From JASHPR01 sp963833885 (GTDB lineage: Bacteria; Actinomycetota; Actinomycetes; Streptosporangiales; Streptosporangiaceae): a stretch of DNA of 64,000 nt. A program made the translations under genes and the position numbers. The stretch lies in assembly GCA_963833885.1 (NCBI GenBank), contig CAWHZU010000022.1:124001-188000 (forward strand), given 5' to 3'. Shown one piece after another: positions 42,227-51,397 of the stretch. The stretch's first letter is position 1. Each line of letters begins with the position of its first letter. Below the pieces are notes generated by a model. The model was not told where the DNA came from, made no database searches, and saw only the letters and a list, made by a program, of their open reading frames with translations.

Positions 42227-43529
42227 ATGACCACCATTACCCACGAGCAGCCGGTGACGGCTGCCGACAAGAAGCCGGTAGCGGCCCCTGTCGGCAAGAA
42301 CTGCCAACAGCAAGCCGGCGGCGGCACCCCCGCCGTCGACGACTGACAACAGCGCATCCGTCCCGGTGTCGGGGATCCTCGACATCGCGGACGGCCACGG
42401 CTTCGTCCGGACCTCCGGCTACCGGATGGGCCGCGACGACGTCTACGTCTCAGCGGGCCAGGTCCGTCAGTACGGCCTGCGCCGGGGAGACCAGATCACG
42501 GGAGCCGCACGCCCGGCCGGGCAGGGCGGCGACAACCGGCCGGGCCGGCGGTCCGCAGCGGCCGCGGCCGCGAAGCACCCGGCGCTGGCCCGGATCGACG
42601 CGATCAACGGCCTGGAGGCCGAGCGGTCGAAGGCGCGCCCCGAGTTCGACAAGCTCACCCCCCTCTACCCGCAGGAGCGCCTCCGCCTGGAGTCCCGCTC
42701 CCCGTCGCCCGTGGCACGGATCATCGATCTGGTCAGCCCGATTGGCAAGGGCCAGCGGGGACTGATCGTATCCGCGCCCAAGGTCGGCAAGACCTTGGTG
42801 CTGAAGGAGATCGCGGCGGCGGTAGCCGCAGGCAATCCCGAGGTGCACCTGATGGTCGTGCTCGTCGGCGAGCGCCCTGAAGAGGTCACCGACCTGCGGC
42901 GCACGGTCAACGGCGAAGTGATCTTCTCCACGTTCGACCAGTCCGCGAGCGATCACATCATGGTTGCCGAGCTGGCGATCGAACGGGCCAAGCGCCTGGT
43001 CGAGCTCGGCAAAGACGTCGTCGTGCTGCTCGACTCGATCACCAGGCTCGGCCGCGCGTACAACCTCGCCGCCCCGGCCAGCAGCCGGATCCTGGCCGGC
43101 GGCGTGGCGACGTCGGCCCTGCAGCCACCCCGGCAGTTCCTCGGCGCGGCGCGGAACATCGAGGAGGGCGGCTCGCTGACGATCCTGTGCTCGGCCCTGA
43201 TCGACACTGGCTCCCGGATGGACGACGTGTTCTTCGAGGAGTTCAAGGGAACCGGCAACATGGAGCTGCGGTTGCGCCGCGAGCTCGCGGAGAAGCGCCT
43301 CTTCCCCGCGGTCGACGTCGCGGCGTCCGGAACCCGCAGGGACGACCTGCTGATGACACCGCAGGAACATGCGGCGGTCGACAGCCTGCGCCGGGCGCTG
43401 GCCGGGCTGGATCCCCAGCAGGCTCTCGAGCTGCTGCTGGATAAGACCCGCGATACCGCGTCCAACGCCGAGTTCCTGCTCCAGGTTCAGCGCAGCACCC
43501 CGAACGCCCGGCTGGCGGCCTCGGCCTAG
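42227..43529 (+). CDS. Compact Rho transcription termination factor (extra copy); apparent +1 frameshift near 42285-42288
   Basis: A Rho with a short disordered N-terminus, the cold-shock RNA-binding domain (SGILDIADGHGFVRTSGYRM, GRDDVYVSAGQVRQYGLRRG) and an intact ATPase core: P-loop APKVGKT, Walker B VVVLLDSITRLGRAYN, Q-loop ATSALQPPRQFLGAARN and R-loop FKGTGNMELRLRRELAEKR. It lacks the helical Rho_N domain and the long insert of most actinobacterial Rho. The ATG at 42227 has AAGGA 8 nt upstream, but its frame ends at 42346. Deleting one C of GCCCC (42285-42288) joins it to the core and gives 433 residues. Uncorrected, translation could start at GTG 42366. A Gly replaces E. coli Asp210 (codon 42867-42869). 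Confidence 0.87.
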
Positions 43530-44050
43530 GTGACCGGGCGGACGCTCGCAGCGTGCCGCCGCGCCAGCTCGCGGTATACCTCGGGGTTGGTCTCGACCCA
43601 CTGCTTGGCTCCCCCGGAGATCTCCCCGACGACCCGGGCCGGGACGCCGACGGCGAGCATGCCCTCGGGGATCACCATTCCCGGCGGGACCGTGCAGCCA
43701 GCCGCCACCAGAGCGTGGCGGCCGACGACCGCCCCGTCCAGCACGGTCGCACCGTTCCCGATCAGCGCCTCCTCGTGCACGACCGCGCCGTGGACCACGC
43801 ACAGGTGGCCAACGGTCGCACCCTCGCCGATCTCGGTGACCGGGTCGCTGCCCCCATGCAGCACCGAACCGTCCTGCACGTTGGCGCCGCGGCGCACGAC
43901 GATCGGCCCGAAGTCGGCGCGCAGCACGGCCCCGTACCAGATCGATGCGTCGGCTTCTACCACGACGTCTCCGACAAGGGTGGCGGTCGGCGCGATCCAC
44001 GCCTGCGGGCTGACCTTCGGCTCGCGGCCTTCAAATGCGAACAGCGGCAT
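43526..44050 (-). CDS. Gamma-class carbonic anhydrase-like left-handed beta-helix protein
   Basis: A 174-residue hexapeptide-repeat protein starting MPLFAFEGREPKVSPQAWIA. Repeats such as IVVRRGANVQDGSVLHGGSD form the beta-helix. Metal ligands look intact: His in VLHGGSD and two His in VGHLCVVHGAVV. Members act as carbonic anhydrases or, as PaaY-like proteins, as thioesterases. The ATG at 44050 was chosen because the upstream frame is not coding-like. Its stop shares a CTAG with the stop of rho. Confidence 0.9.
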   Translation of the reverse strand: MPLFAFEGREPKVSPQAWIAPTATLVGDVVVEADASIWYGAVLRADFGPIVVRRGANVQDGSVLHGGSDPVTEIGEGATVGHLCVVHGAVVHEEALIGNGATVLDGAVVGRHALVAAGCTVPPGMVIPEGMLAVGVPARVVGEISGGAKQWVETNPEVYRELARRHAASVRPVT

Positions 44051-44245
44051 CCGCCCATGATGCACCAGCGCCCAGAAGCGGCCGTAAGCGCCGGGCCACG
44101 GCTCGGCGATGAGCTCCGCCGGCACCGCCCAGCGGCAGGCTGCCCGGGTACGGCATCGCCCGGCGGCGGACTCCCCCGGGCCGGCACCCGTCCCGCGGCG
44201 CCCCTGCCCACTTGTGGTCGCGGGGGGAGACAAAATTCCCCTAGT

Positions 44246-44259
44246 GTGATCCAAGTCAT
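44246..44259. promoter_or_regulatory. Crp-like site in the leader of the Tyr/Asp-repeat gene
   Basis: GTGA-N6-TCAT, one base from the GTGA-N6-TCAC consensus. The 44051-44471 gap holds no gene. Crp controls some actinobacterial cell-wall hydrolase genes, which makes the site plausible here, but the match is partial. Confidence 0.3.
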
Positions 44260-44471
44260 ATTTGTGATTAGCGTGGTTCCTGCCTTGACGTGCTCGTTTG
44301 TGGTGCAGGTTAGTGATCCAGCAGCACCCCGCGTGCGCGACGGTCACCAGCCCCCAGTGATTCCGTCGCCCTGACCCGCACGGCGTCCGCACGCCGCTGG
44401 CCGCATTAGCCTGAGCCAGCGTTTCCGGGTGACAGCCGAGCGCAACGCAGCGCGCAACCAAAGGCACGGTC

Positions 44472-45802
44472 GTGTCCCGCCCACCCGCCAGGCACCAGAA
44501 GCCGTTGCGGCAGTCGCCGGCCCGCCCCGATCCGTACGATGAGCCCCGGTACGACGATGGCCGTTACTACGCAGCCCCGTACGCCGAATCCCCGTACGCC
44601 GAAGCTCCGTACCGCGACGAAGTCCCATACAACGACAGCCGTTACAACGAGGCCTGGTATGACGACGGCTCGTTACGTGGAAGCCCCATACGCCGACCCC
44701 GTATGACGAGGCCCGGTACGGCGACAGCCGTTACGACGAAGCCCCATTCGGCGACAGCCGTTACAACGAGGCCCGGTACAACGACGGCGCGTACGACGAG
44801 GCCCAGTACAACGACCGCCCGCACGACGAGGCCCGGCATGACGACGGCCCTTACGAGGAAGGCCCTTACCCCAACCGCCGGTACAGCCAGGGCACGGCCG
44901 ACCGCCCCAGGCCGGCTGGTGGGCGCGGCGCGCACCGGCACGCCAGGCCGTCGAGGAAGCGACGCAAGCCCGTGAAGATCGCCGCCGCCATGGCCGGCTC
45001 GACCCTGCTGGTGGCCGCGGCCGCGCCGGTGGCGGCGCACTGGTGGCACCGGCCAGCGACTCACCCCACCGCCCTGGACCAGGAAAACCCCGCGAGCACG
45101 CCGGGTGCGGCCCTCGGCGCAGGTCCCCGAACCCCCGGCCAGCCTGCCGCACCCGAAAACACCCTCGCCCAGTGGGCGCAAATCCCCATCGGCAAGCACG
45201 CCGTCGCCCAGGCCGGCGCGGCCAAGCGCGCCGCCAGGCACGCGGCAGCGCAGCCGTCACACTCGCCGCAGCCGCAGCCGAAGGCCACAGTGTCTGCCGC
45301 GTACCAGAACCCGCTGCGCGCCGTCAGCGGCCTGGTGCTGGAACGCGTCGACATGGGGGTCGACTTCGGCGGGGCGGGCCCGGTGTACGCGCTCGGCGAC
45401 GGGGTCATCACCAACGCCACGGGAGACTCGACCGGGTGGCCGGGCGGCGGCTGGATCACGTACCAGCTGACCGATGGCCCGGACGCCGGCCTGGTGGTCT
45501 ACGTGGCCGAGGACGTGAAGCCGACGGTCGAGGTCGGCCAGAAGGTGACATCGTCGACCGTGATCGCGAATATGTTCAACGGAGGCGACGGCATCGAGAC
45601 CGGCTGGGCCACCTCGGACAGCAGCACGGCGGAATCCCAGATGGCCGCGGCCGGCGGCATCGGCGGCAACGGCCCGTTCCCGACCATCGTCGGGCTCAGC
45701 TTCGAGGCGGTGCTGGAGAGCGTCGGCGTTCCGGCGGCGCCCAACGCCAATGAGCCGGGCAACGGGCTCCTCCCGGCGGGTTACCCGGCGGCGGCAAGCT
45801 AG
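44472..45802 (+). CDS. Tyr/Asp-repeat membrane protein with degenerate M23-like domain; two apparent +1 frameshifts
   Basis: About 442 residues if two +1 shifts (at 44670-44674 and 44697-44701) are corrected. Residues about 20-135 are a Tyr-rich acidic repeat in three frames: first PYAESPYAEAPYRDEVPYND, next RYVEAPYADP, then YDEARYGDSRYDEAPFGDSR. A basic stretch (RPSRKRRKPVKI) precedes one helix (AAAMAGSTLLVAAAAPVAA). The outside part ends in an M23-like lysostaphin fold (RVDMGVDFGGAGPVYALGDG, GLVVYVAEDVKPTVEVGQKV) in which the first zinc His is Asp and the HxH is missing, so it is probably catalytically inactive. The start is a GTG at 44472. No family for the whole protein is known to me. 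Confidence 0.7.
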
Positions 45803-48054
45803 CCGGGAACTGCGCGGGAGAACACGACCCCGGCGCGCTCCAGCCGCTCCACCTCGCCGGGGTCCAGACCGGCCTCGAGCAGGATGGCCCGGCTGTGCTC
45901 GCCCGGCCGCGGCGGCGGCCCGGGCGCCGGCCGGTCCAGGCCCGGCAGTTCGAGGCCGTGGCCCGGCCCGGCCACCGCGGCGCCACCGGACCCGTCCGGC
46001 TCGATGACGGTGAGCAGGCCGTGCCGGATGAGCTGGAGGTCGCCCGCGAGCTCGCGCGCCTGACGGGCCTTGACGGCGGGGACCCCGACGCTGGCCGCGC
46101 GCCGGAGCACCTCGGCGACCGGCAGCCGGGCCACCACCTCGGCCAGGCCGTCCTTCGCCTGCTGCCCGGTTCCGGCGAGCCGCACCCACCCGTCCGCAGC
46201 CTGGAAGAGCCGGTCGAGCGGCCCGGGGCCGGAGAAGTCCCGGCCGCCGTCCGGCGTCGGCGGGCGCCCGGCAAAACGGACCAGATGCTCGGATTGCACC
46301 AGGCAGGACGCGGCGCACAGGGTGACGCTGACCTGCTGCCCGCGCCCCGTCCGCGCGCGGGCGGCCAGCGCAGCGCACGCGCCGAGCGCGGCCAGCCCGG
46401 CGGCGATCACGTCGTTGACCGGGACGGTAAGGAAGACCGGGCTGTCCGCCTCGTCCGGACCCGCCTGGGTGCGCATGATGCCGCTCATGGCCTGGATCAC
46501 CGGGTCGAAGCCGGGCCGGTGGCGCAGCCGCCCGGCGTCGCCGAATGCGCTCACCGACACGCTGGTGATGCCGGGATTGACCTCAGCCAGCTGGTCGTGG
46601 GAGATGCCGAGCCGCGCGGCCACCCCGGTGCGGTAGTTGTCCACGACCACGTCGGCGGAGTGGGCCAGCCTCAGGAACACATCCCGCCCGCCACGGGCCA
46701 GGTCCAGCATGAGGCTGCGCTTGCCGCGATTGAAGCCGGGAAAGCCAACACCGCCGCGGCCCGCGTGCGCGGTGCGGTACTCATCGCCGCCCGGCGGCCG
46801 CTCGATCTTCAGCACCTCGGCGCCGAGCTCGCCGAGCAGCGCACCGACGTACGGCCCGGCGATGATCGTGCCCAGGTCGAGCACGCGCACGCCGCCCAGG
46901 GGCAGCTCGGCGAGCCCGGCCGAACCCGCGCAGTCCCCGACGGGCCGGGGAGGCCAGCCGCGGGCGACGTCGGCGATGGCCTCCGGGCGCTCGGCCGCCG
47001 GCCGCCGCAGCGACGCCGGGGTCTCGGACAGCCCGACGAACACACCGGGCATGACCGCGCCGCCAAGTTCGGCGCGCAGCCCCAGCGCCCGCACCTGCTC
47101 GTGGTCCAGCCACTCGGCGGTCTCGCCCACGGGGGCGACCGGCACATCGGCCGCCTCCAGGAGCTTCACCCAGTCGGCCCGCGCCCGCTGCCGGAACAGC
47201 CTCTCCAGGAGCGCGGTGATCCACCCGATGTTCTCCGCGTCGCGCACCCGCGCCGGATCCCCGCCGACCCGCGGGTCGGCCAGCACGTCCCCCGCGCCCA
47301 CCGCCCGCAGGCCGCGGTCGATGAACGCGGCCGAGAACGCGCCGAAGAACAGCCAGGCCCCGTCGCCGCAGCGGTAGCAACGGTAGTTCGGCAGCGCGCC
47401 GCCCGGGCCGCCGGGCCGCGGTACGTGCGGCTCGTCCCGCCGGACCTCGAAGCCGCCCGGCCAGACGAGCAGGCCGCCGTGCGCGCCGCCCACCACGGCC
47501 AGCCGCCCCGACCGGCGGCCGCGCCGCTGTCCCGCGACCAGCGCGGTTGCCACCGTGGCACCCCAGATGCCTTGCATGTACGCCGCGAGCGGGAACACGC
47601 AGTCGACCGGCACGTCCTCGTAAGAGGCCTGGCTCCAGGCGTGCCCGAGCCACGCATGCACCAGGCCGGCCGATTCCCGCTCGGTGCCCCACGGCGTCTC
47701 GCCCAGCAGGTACGGGGGCATCACGACCCAGATCGCGGCGCCCGGCACCCGGCCGCGCCACGGCGCTGGGCCCGCCAGCACGACGTCGGCGCCGGCCACG
47801 AGCCGGTCGAGCGCGCCGGCGTCGTCGTCCCGGGACGGGTCGAACCCGGCCCAGCGCTTGTTGCGGTCCCACACCCGCCGGCCAGGCCGCACCGGGCCGC
47901 CGGCCGACGGGCCGACCCTGACCACGTCCGCTCCGAGGTCACCCAGGAGCATGCCGGCAACCGGGCCGGCCAGACCGTCGGTCAGATCCAGAACGCGAAC
48001 GCCGTCCAGTGCACCTGCCAGCGGCACAGCCGCGCTCCCTGGCTCAGCCCTCAC
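45799..48054 (-). CDS. Tandem-fused CaiB/BaiF-type family III CoA transferase
   Basis: About 751 residues: two CoA-transferase III domains in one chain. The N-terminal half (ALDGVRVLDLTDGLAGPVAG) is divergent and lacks the usual catalytic Asp context. The C-terminal half (GGVRVLDLGTIIAGPYVGAL, KRSLMLDLARGGRDVFLRLA, ADVVVDNYRTGVAARLG) is canonical. Such enzymes move CoA between carboxylic acids. The gene overlaps the aminotransferase gene, and its stop shares CTAG with the upstream convergent gene. The start codon is uncertain (GTG 48054 or TTG 48057). Confidence 0.85.
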   Translation of the reverse strand: MRAEPGSAAVPLAGALDGVRVLDLTDGLAGPVAGMLLGDLGADVVRVGPSAGGPVRPGRRVWDRNKRWAGFDPSRDDDAGALDRLVAGADVVLAGPAPWRGRVPGAAIWVVMPPYLLGETPWGTERESAGLVHAWLGHAWSQASYEDVPVDCVFPLAAYMQGIWGATVATALVAGQRRGRRSGRLAVVGGAHGGLLVWPGGFEVRRDEPHVPRPGGPGGALPNYRCYRCGDGAWLFFGAFSAAFIDRGLRAVGAGDVLADPRVGGDPARVRDAENIGWITALLERLFRQRARADWVKLLEAADVPVAPVGETAEWLDHEQVRALGLRAELGGAVMPGVFVGLSETPASLRRPAAERPEAIADVARGWPPRPVGDCAGSAGLAELPLGGVRVLDLGTIIAGPYVGALLGELGAEVLKIERPPGGDEYRTAHAGRGGVGFPGFNRGKRSLMLDLARGGRDVFLRLAHSADVVVDNYRTGVAARLGISHDQLAEVNPGITSVSVSAFGDAGRLRHRPGFDPVIQAMSGIMRTQAGPDEADSPVFLTVPVNDVIAAGLAALGACAALAARARTGRGQQVSVTLCAASCLVQSEHLVRFAGRPPTPDGGRDFSGPGPLDRLFQAADGWVRLAGTGQQAKDGLAEVVARLPVAEVLRRAASVGVPAVKARQARELAGDLQLIRHGLLTVIEPDGSGGAAVAGPGHGLELPGLDRPAPGPPPRPGEHSRAILLEAGLDPGEVERLERAGVVFSRAVPG

Positions 48055-49303
48055 CAAACCGGTCGCGCACCGCCTGGAAGCCCGCCCACGTGGCGTCGAG
48101 GCCGCGCTCGATGTCGCGGTCGGTGTGGGCCGCGGAAAGGAACCAGTTGTGCCGTGGGTGGATGATCACGCCGTGTTCCGCCGCGGTGCCGCAGAACGTC
48201 TTGCCCTTGGCCAGGTCGGCGTCGTCGGGGAACCTGAGGTTCGGCATGGCGGGCGGCCCGGTCATGCTGATCCGCACGCCGGCCTCGGCCGCCTGGCGCT
48301 CGATGCCCTCCTGGAGCATGGTGCCGGTGCGCTGCATGGCCGCCACGGCGCCCTCCTCGCGGATGCCGGTGATTGTGGCCACAGCGGCCGCCATCGGCAC
48401 GGCCTGGAACCAGAACGACCCGGTGACGAAGATGCGCGAGGCCGCGTCGCTGAACGGCGCCGACCCGAGGATCGCCGCGATCGGGTACCCGTTCCCGATG
48501 GCCTTGCTCCACGCGCTCAGGTCCGGCGCCACGCCGAGCGGCTCCCAGCTGCCGCCGTCGTTCAGCCGGAACCCGGCCCTGACCTCGTCCAGGACCAGCG
48601 CCGCGCCGGTCCGGTCGCACAGCGCCCGCAGCTCCCGGGCGAACTGCGGATCGACCAGCTCCTCGTCGAAGCCCGCGTCGTGCCGGAACGGCGACACGAT
48701 GATCGCGGCCGGCTCTCCCCCGGCTTCCTCGAGGGCGCGGTGCACGCTCGCGATGTCGTTGAACGTGTAGTAGGCCAGGTTGGCCCGGTCCTCGGGGGTC
48801 ACGCCGTCCATCCGGATCGTGCACCACGGCGCGGAGCCGTGGTAAGCGCCCGCGGCCGCGAGCACCTTGGCACGGCCGGTCGCAGCCCGCGCGATCGTCA
48901 CGCACGTCGTGGTGGCGTCGGTCCCGTTCTTGGCGAACATGGCCCAGTCGGCGTGCGCCACGCGGTCGACGAGCAGTTCGGCGGTCTCGACCATGGCGGC
49001 GGCGGGCCCGGCCTGGGTGTCGCCGTCCGCGCGCTGGGCCGCGGCCGCGGCCTCCACCTTGGGGTGCTTGTGGCCGAGGATGATCGGGCCGAAGCTGCAC
49101 ATGAAGTCGACGTACTCATTGCCGTCAACGTCCCAGACGTGCGAGCCCTCGGACCGCTGGTAGAACTGCGGGTACTCCGGGGGCAGGGCGTTGGCGCTCA
49201 TGTGCCCGTACATGCCGCCGGGGATGACGGTCTCGGCGCGCTGCCGCAGCCGCGCGTCGTTGGACCGGCTCCGGGTCGAGGTCCGGTTGATGGTCTCGGT
49301 CAT
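48044..49303 (-). CDS. Class III PLP aminotransferase, glutamate-1-semialdehyde aminomutase-like
   Basis: A 419-residue fold-type I PLP enzyme. Markers are AMFAKNGTDATTTCVTIARA (phosphate-binding), VLDEVRAGFRLNDGG (Asp for the PLP nitrogen) and WSKAIGNGYPIAAILGSAPF (Schiff-base Lys). It resembles HemL-type aminomutases but is catabolic in context: it overlaps the transketolase subunit gene (ATGA) and the CoA-transferase gene. GGGAGG lies 6 nt before the ATG. The substrate is unknown. Confidence 0.9.
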   Translation of the reverse strand: MTETINRTSTRSRSNDARLRQRAETVIPGGMYGHMSANALPPEYPQFYQRSEGSHVWDVDGNEYVDFMCSFGPIILGHKHPKVEAAAAAQRADGDTQAGPAAAMVETAELLVDRVAHADWAMFAKNGTDATTTCVTIARAATGRAKVLAAAGAYHGSAPWCTIRMDGVTPEDRANLAYYTFNDIASVHRALEEAGGEPAAIIVSPFRHDAGFDEELVDPQFARELRALCDRTGAALVLDEVRAGFRLNDGGSWEPLGVAPDLSAWSKAIGNGYPIAAILGSAPFSDAASRIFVTGSFWFQAVPMAAAVATITGIREEGAVAAMQRTGTMLQEGIERQAAEAGVRISMTGPPAMPNLRFPDDADLAKGKTFCGTAAEHGVIIHPRHNWFLSAAHTDRDIERGLDATWAGFQAVRDRFGEG

Positions 49304-50385
49304 GTTGGCCTCCCAAAGCCCGCCAGCAGCTGCCGTGCTGCCGATTCGATCCCTGCGGCATCAAGCTGATAGTGCGCGTACAGCACGGCCGGCGGCCCCA
49401 GGACGACGTGCACGCCGGGCACTCCGAGCCGGCGGAACCTCGCCGCCACGCCCGCGTCGGCCAGTGTCTCGGCCACCGCGGACCCGAGCCCGCCGACGAC
49501 GTTGTGCTCCTCGACGGTGAGCACGGCGCCGGCCTGCTGCGCGGCGGCCAGGATCTCGCCGGTGTCCAGCGGGTGAATCGTGTGCATGTCGATGACCCGC
49601 ACGCCGATCCCGGTCGCGGCCAGCCGCTCGGCCGCGGCCAGGCTCGGGTGAACCTCAGAGCCGGTGGTGATGATCGCCAGATCGGTGCCCTCGCGCAGCC
49701 TCGTCGCCAGCCCGATCTGGAAGTCCGCTGGCGGCTCGGCGTACACCTGCGGATCGCGGCCGCGTCCCATCCGGATGTACATCGGGCCGGGATGGCTTAG
49801 CGAGGCGCGCAGAATCGCCCGCAGCTGGTTGGCGTCGGCGGCGCAGACGACGGTGAGCTCGGCGATCGTCCGCATGATCCCGAGGTCCTCGAGGGAGTGG
49901 TGGCTGGTGCCGTAGAACCCGAGGCTCATCCCGGCGTGGTGGCCGAGGATCCGCACCGGCATGCCGGTATAAGCACAGTCGGTACGGATCTGCTCGCAGG
50001 CCAGCAGCGCGGCGTACGCGGCGAACGTGGCGGCGTACGGGATCAGGCCCGTTGAGGCCATGCCCGCGGCGATCGAGATCATGTTCTGCTCAGCGACGCC
50101 TACGTTGAAGAAGCGGTCAGGGTGACGGATGCCGAAGTCGATGGTCCGGTTGGCATGCGCCAGGTCGGCGGTGAGCACAACGATGCGGTCATCGGTGTCG
50201 GCGAGGTCGGCCAGCTCGGCGCCGGCCACGAACGCGGGCACCGAGGTAAGCGCGATGCCCTTGCCCGACTTCGGGTCCTTGAGGGCCTGGGCCTCGTCGG
50301 TGCCGCGGAACAGGCCGCTCAGGCTCTGCTCGAGCGTGGGCTCCGAAGCCTCGGGCTTGGCGGCGCGTACGGAGTGGTCAGGCAT
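49300..50385 (-). CDS. Transketolase-like, C-terminal subunit
   Basis: A 361-residue protein with the pyrimidine-binding domain (FFNVGVAEQNMISIAAGMAS, with the Glu that activates TPP) and the C-terminal domain (IDMHTIHPLDTGEILAAAQQ, VEEHNVVGGLGSAVAE). A roughly 50-residue N-terminal extension precedes them. It pairs with the next gene to make a split transketolase, which moves a two-carbon ketol unit. Overlaps its partner by 8 bp. Confidence 0.92.
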   Translation of the reverse strand: MPDHSVRAAKPEASEPTLEQSLSGLFRGTDEAQALKDPKSGKGIALTSVPAFVAGAELADLADTDDRIVVLTADLAHANRTIDFGIRHPDRFFNVGVAEQNMISIAAGMASTGLIPYAATFAAYAALLACEQIRTDCAYTGMPVRILGHHAGMSLGFYGTSHHSLEDLGIMRTIAELTVVCAADANQLRAILRASLSHPGPMYIRMGRGRDPQVYAEPPADFQIGLATRLREGTDLAIITTGSEVHPSLAAAERLAATGIGVRVIDMHTIHPLDTGEILAAAQQAGAVLTVEEHNVVGGLGSAVAETLADAGVAARFRRLGVPGVHVVLGPPAVLYAHYQLDAAGIESAARQLLAGFGRPT

Positions 50386-51280
50386 CGTGGCCGCCCGCGG
50401 TCAGCGGCTGCAGGCCCGCCCGGATTTCCGCGATGACCTCGTCGTAGTCGGCGCCGGCCAGCCGCCCGACGTGCCAGCCGACGTCGCCCTCCATGCGCCG
50501 CACTCCCCGGCCCTTGACCGTGTCCGCGATGATGACCTGCGGCCGGCCACGCCCGGGCGGCTCCAGCCGGTCGTAGGCGTCCAGGATCGCGTCCAGGTCG
50601 TGGCCGTCGATCCGCTGGACGTCCCACCGGAAGCTGGCGAACTTGTCGGCGAGCGGCTCGATGCCCATGATTTCCTCGGTCGGCCCGTCGATGGACAGGC
50701 CGTTGCGGTCCACGATGCACACCAGCGACCCGAGCCCGAACTGGCCGGCGGACATCGCGGCCTCCCACATCTGGCCCTCGCCGAGCTCGCCGTCGCCGGC
50801 AACGCAGAAGACCCGGTAGCCCAGGCCGTGGATCCGGCTGGCCAGCGCCATGCCGGTGCTGACCGACAGCCCGTGACCCAGCGAGCCGGAGCTGAAGTCG
50901 ACGCCCGCGATCTTGCGCATGTCGGGGTGGTCACCGAACGCGCTGCCCAGCCTCGTGTAGTCGTCCAGCAGGCGGTGGTCGAAGAACCCGACGTCGGCGA
51001 GGACCGGGTAGAGGCCGATCGCGGCGTGGCCCTTGCTGAGCACGAGCCGGTCGCGCTCCGGCCAGCCAGGCTCGTCCGGCCGGTAGCGCAGCTCGGCGTA
51101 GTAGAGCGAGGCGATCAGCTCGGCCGCGGAGAACGTGCCGGTGTAGTGGCCTGCCCCGGGGATCTCGGCCAGCCGGACGGTCTCCAGCCGGATGAACTTG
51201 GCCCGGTCGGCCAGCCGCGCGACGAGCTCGGTCCGCTCGTTGGTTCCCCGCGCCGGGTAGGTCCGTGTCTCGCCGCGCAC
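50378..51280 (-). CDS. Transketolase-like, N-terminal (TPP-binding) subunit
   Basis: A 300-residue TPP-binding domain: LSKGHAAIGLYPVLADVGFF, GSLGHGLSVSTGMALASRI, and the TPP/Mg motif VAGDGELGEGQMWEAAMSAG ending in DRNGLSIDG. It needs the downstream C-terminal subunit. GTG start with GGGAG about 6 nt upstream. First gene of the minus-strand operon and divergent from the TetR gene. Confidence 0.92.
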   Translation of the reverse strand: MRGETRTYPARGTNERTELVARLADRAKFIRLETVRLAEIPGAGHYTGTFSAAELIASLYYAELRYRPDEPGWPERDRLVLSKGHAAIGLYPVLADVGFFDHRLLDDYTRLGSAFGDHPDMRKIAGVDFSSGSLGHGLSVSTGMALASRIHGLGYRVFCVAGDGELGEGQMWEAAMSAGQFGLGSLVCIVDRNGLSIDGPTEEIMGIEPLADKFASFRWDVQRIDGHDLDAILDAYDRLEPPGRGRPQVIIADTVKGRGVRRMEGDVGWHVGRLAGADYDEVIAEIRAGLQPLTAGGHDA

Positions 51281-51330
51281 CCATCACTCCCGACGTACCA
51301 TCGTGGACGGTCCCATACCGTGTTTGATAC

Positions 51331-51340
51331 CGGACGTCCG
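51331..51340. promoter_or_regulatory. Palindrome in the transketolase/tetR divergent region
   Basis: CGGACGTCCG with ATACCG copies on its left (51316 and 51328 regions). It lies between the divergent TetR and transketolase genes and may be the TetR operator. Confidence 0.35.
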
Positions 51341-51397
51341 TACTGGAACCTGGCCAGAGTACCAAGGAGCGCCCGGCACGACCAAGCAGGAGCTGGA

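Noticed and set aside
44265..44471. c-di-AMP (ydaO-type) riboswitch in front of the M23-like gene
   Set aside because: Such switches precede cell-wall hydrolase genes in actinobacteria, but none of the conserved sequence blocks could be found.
46000..48165. Plus-strand ORF of 756 codons opposite the CoA transferase
   Set aside because: Shadow frame; the CoA transferase domains on the minus strand are clear.
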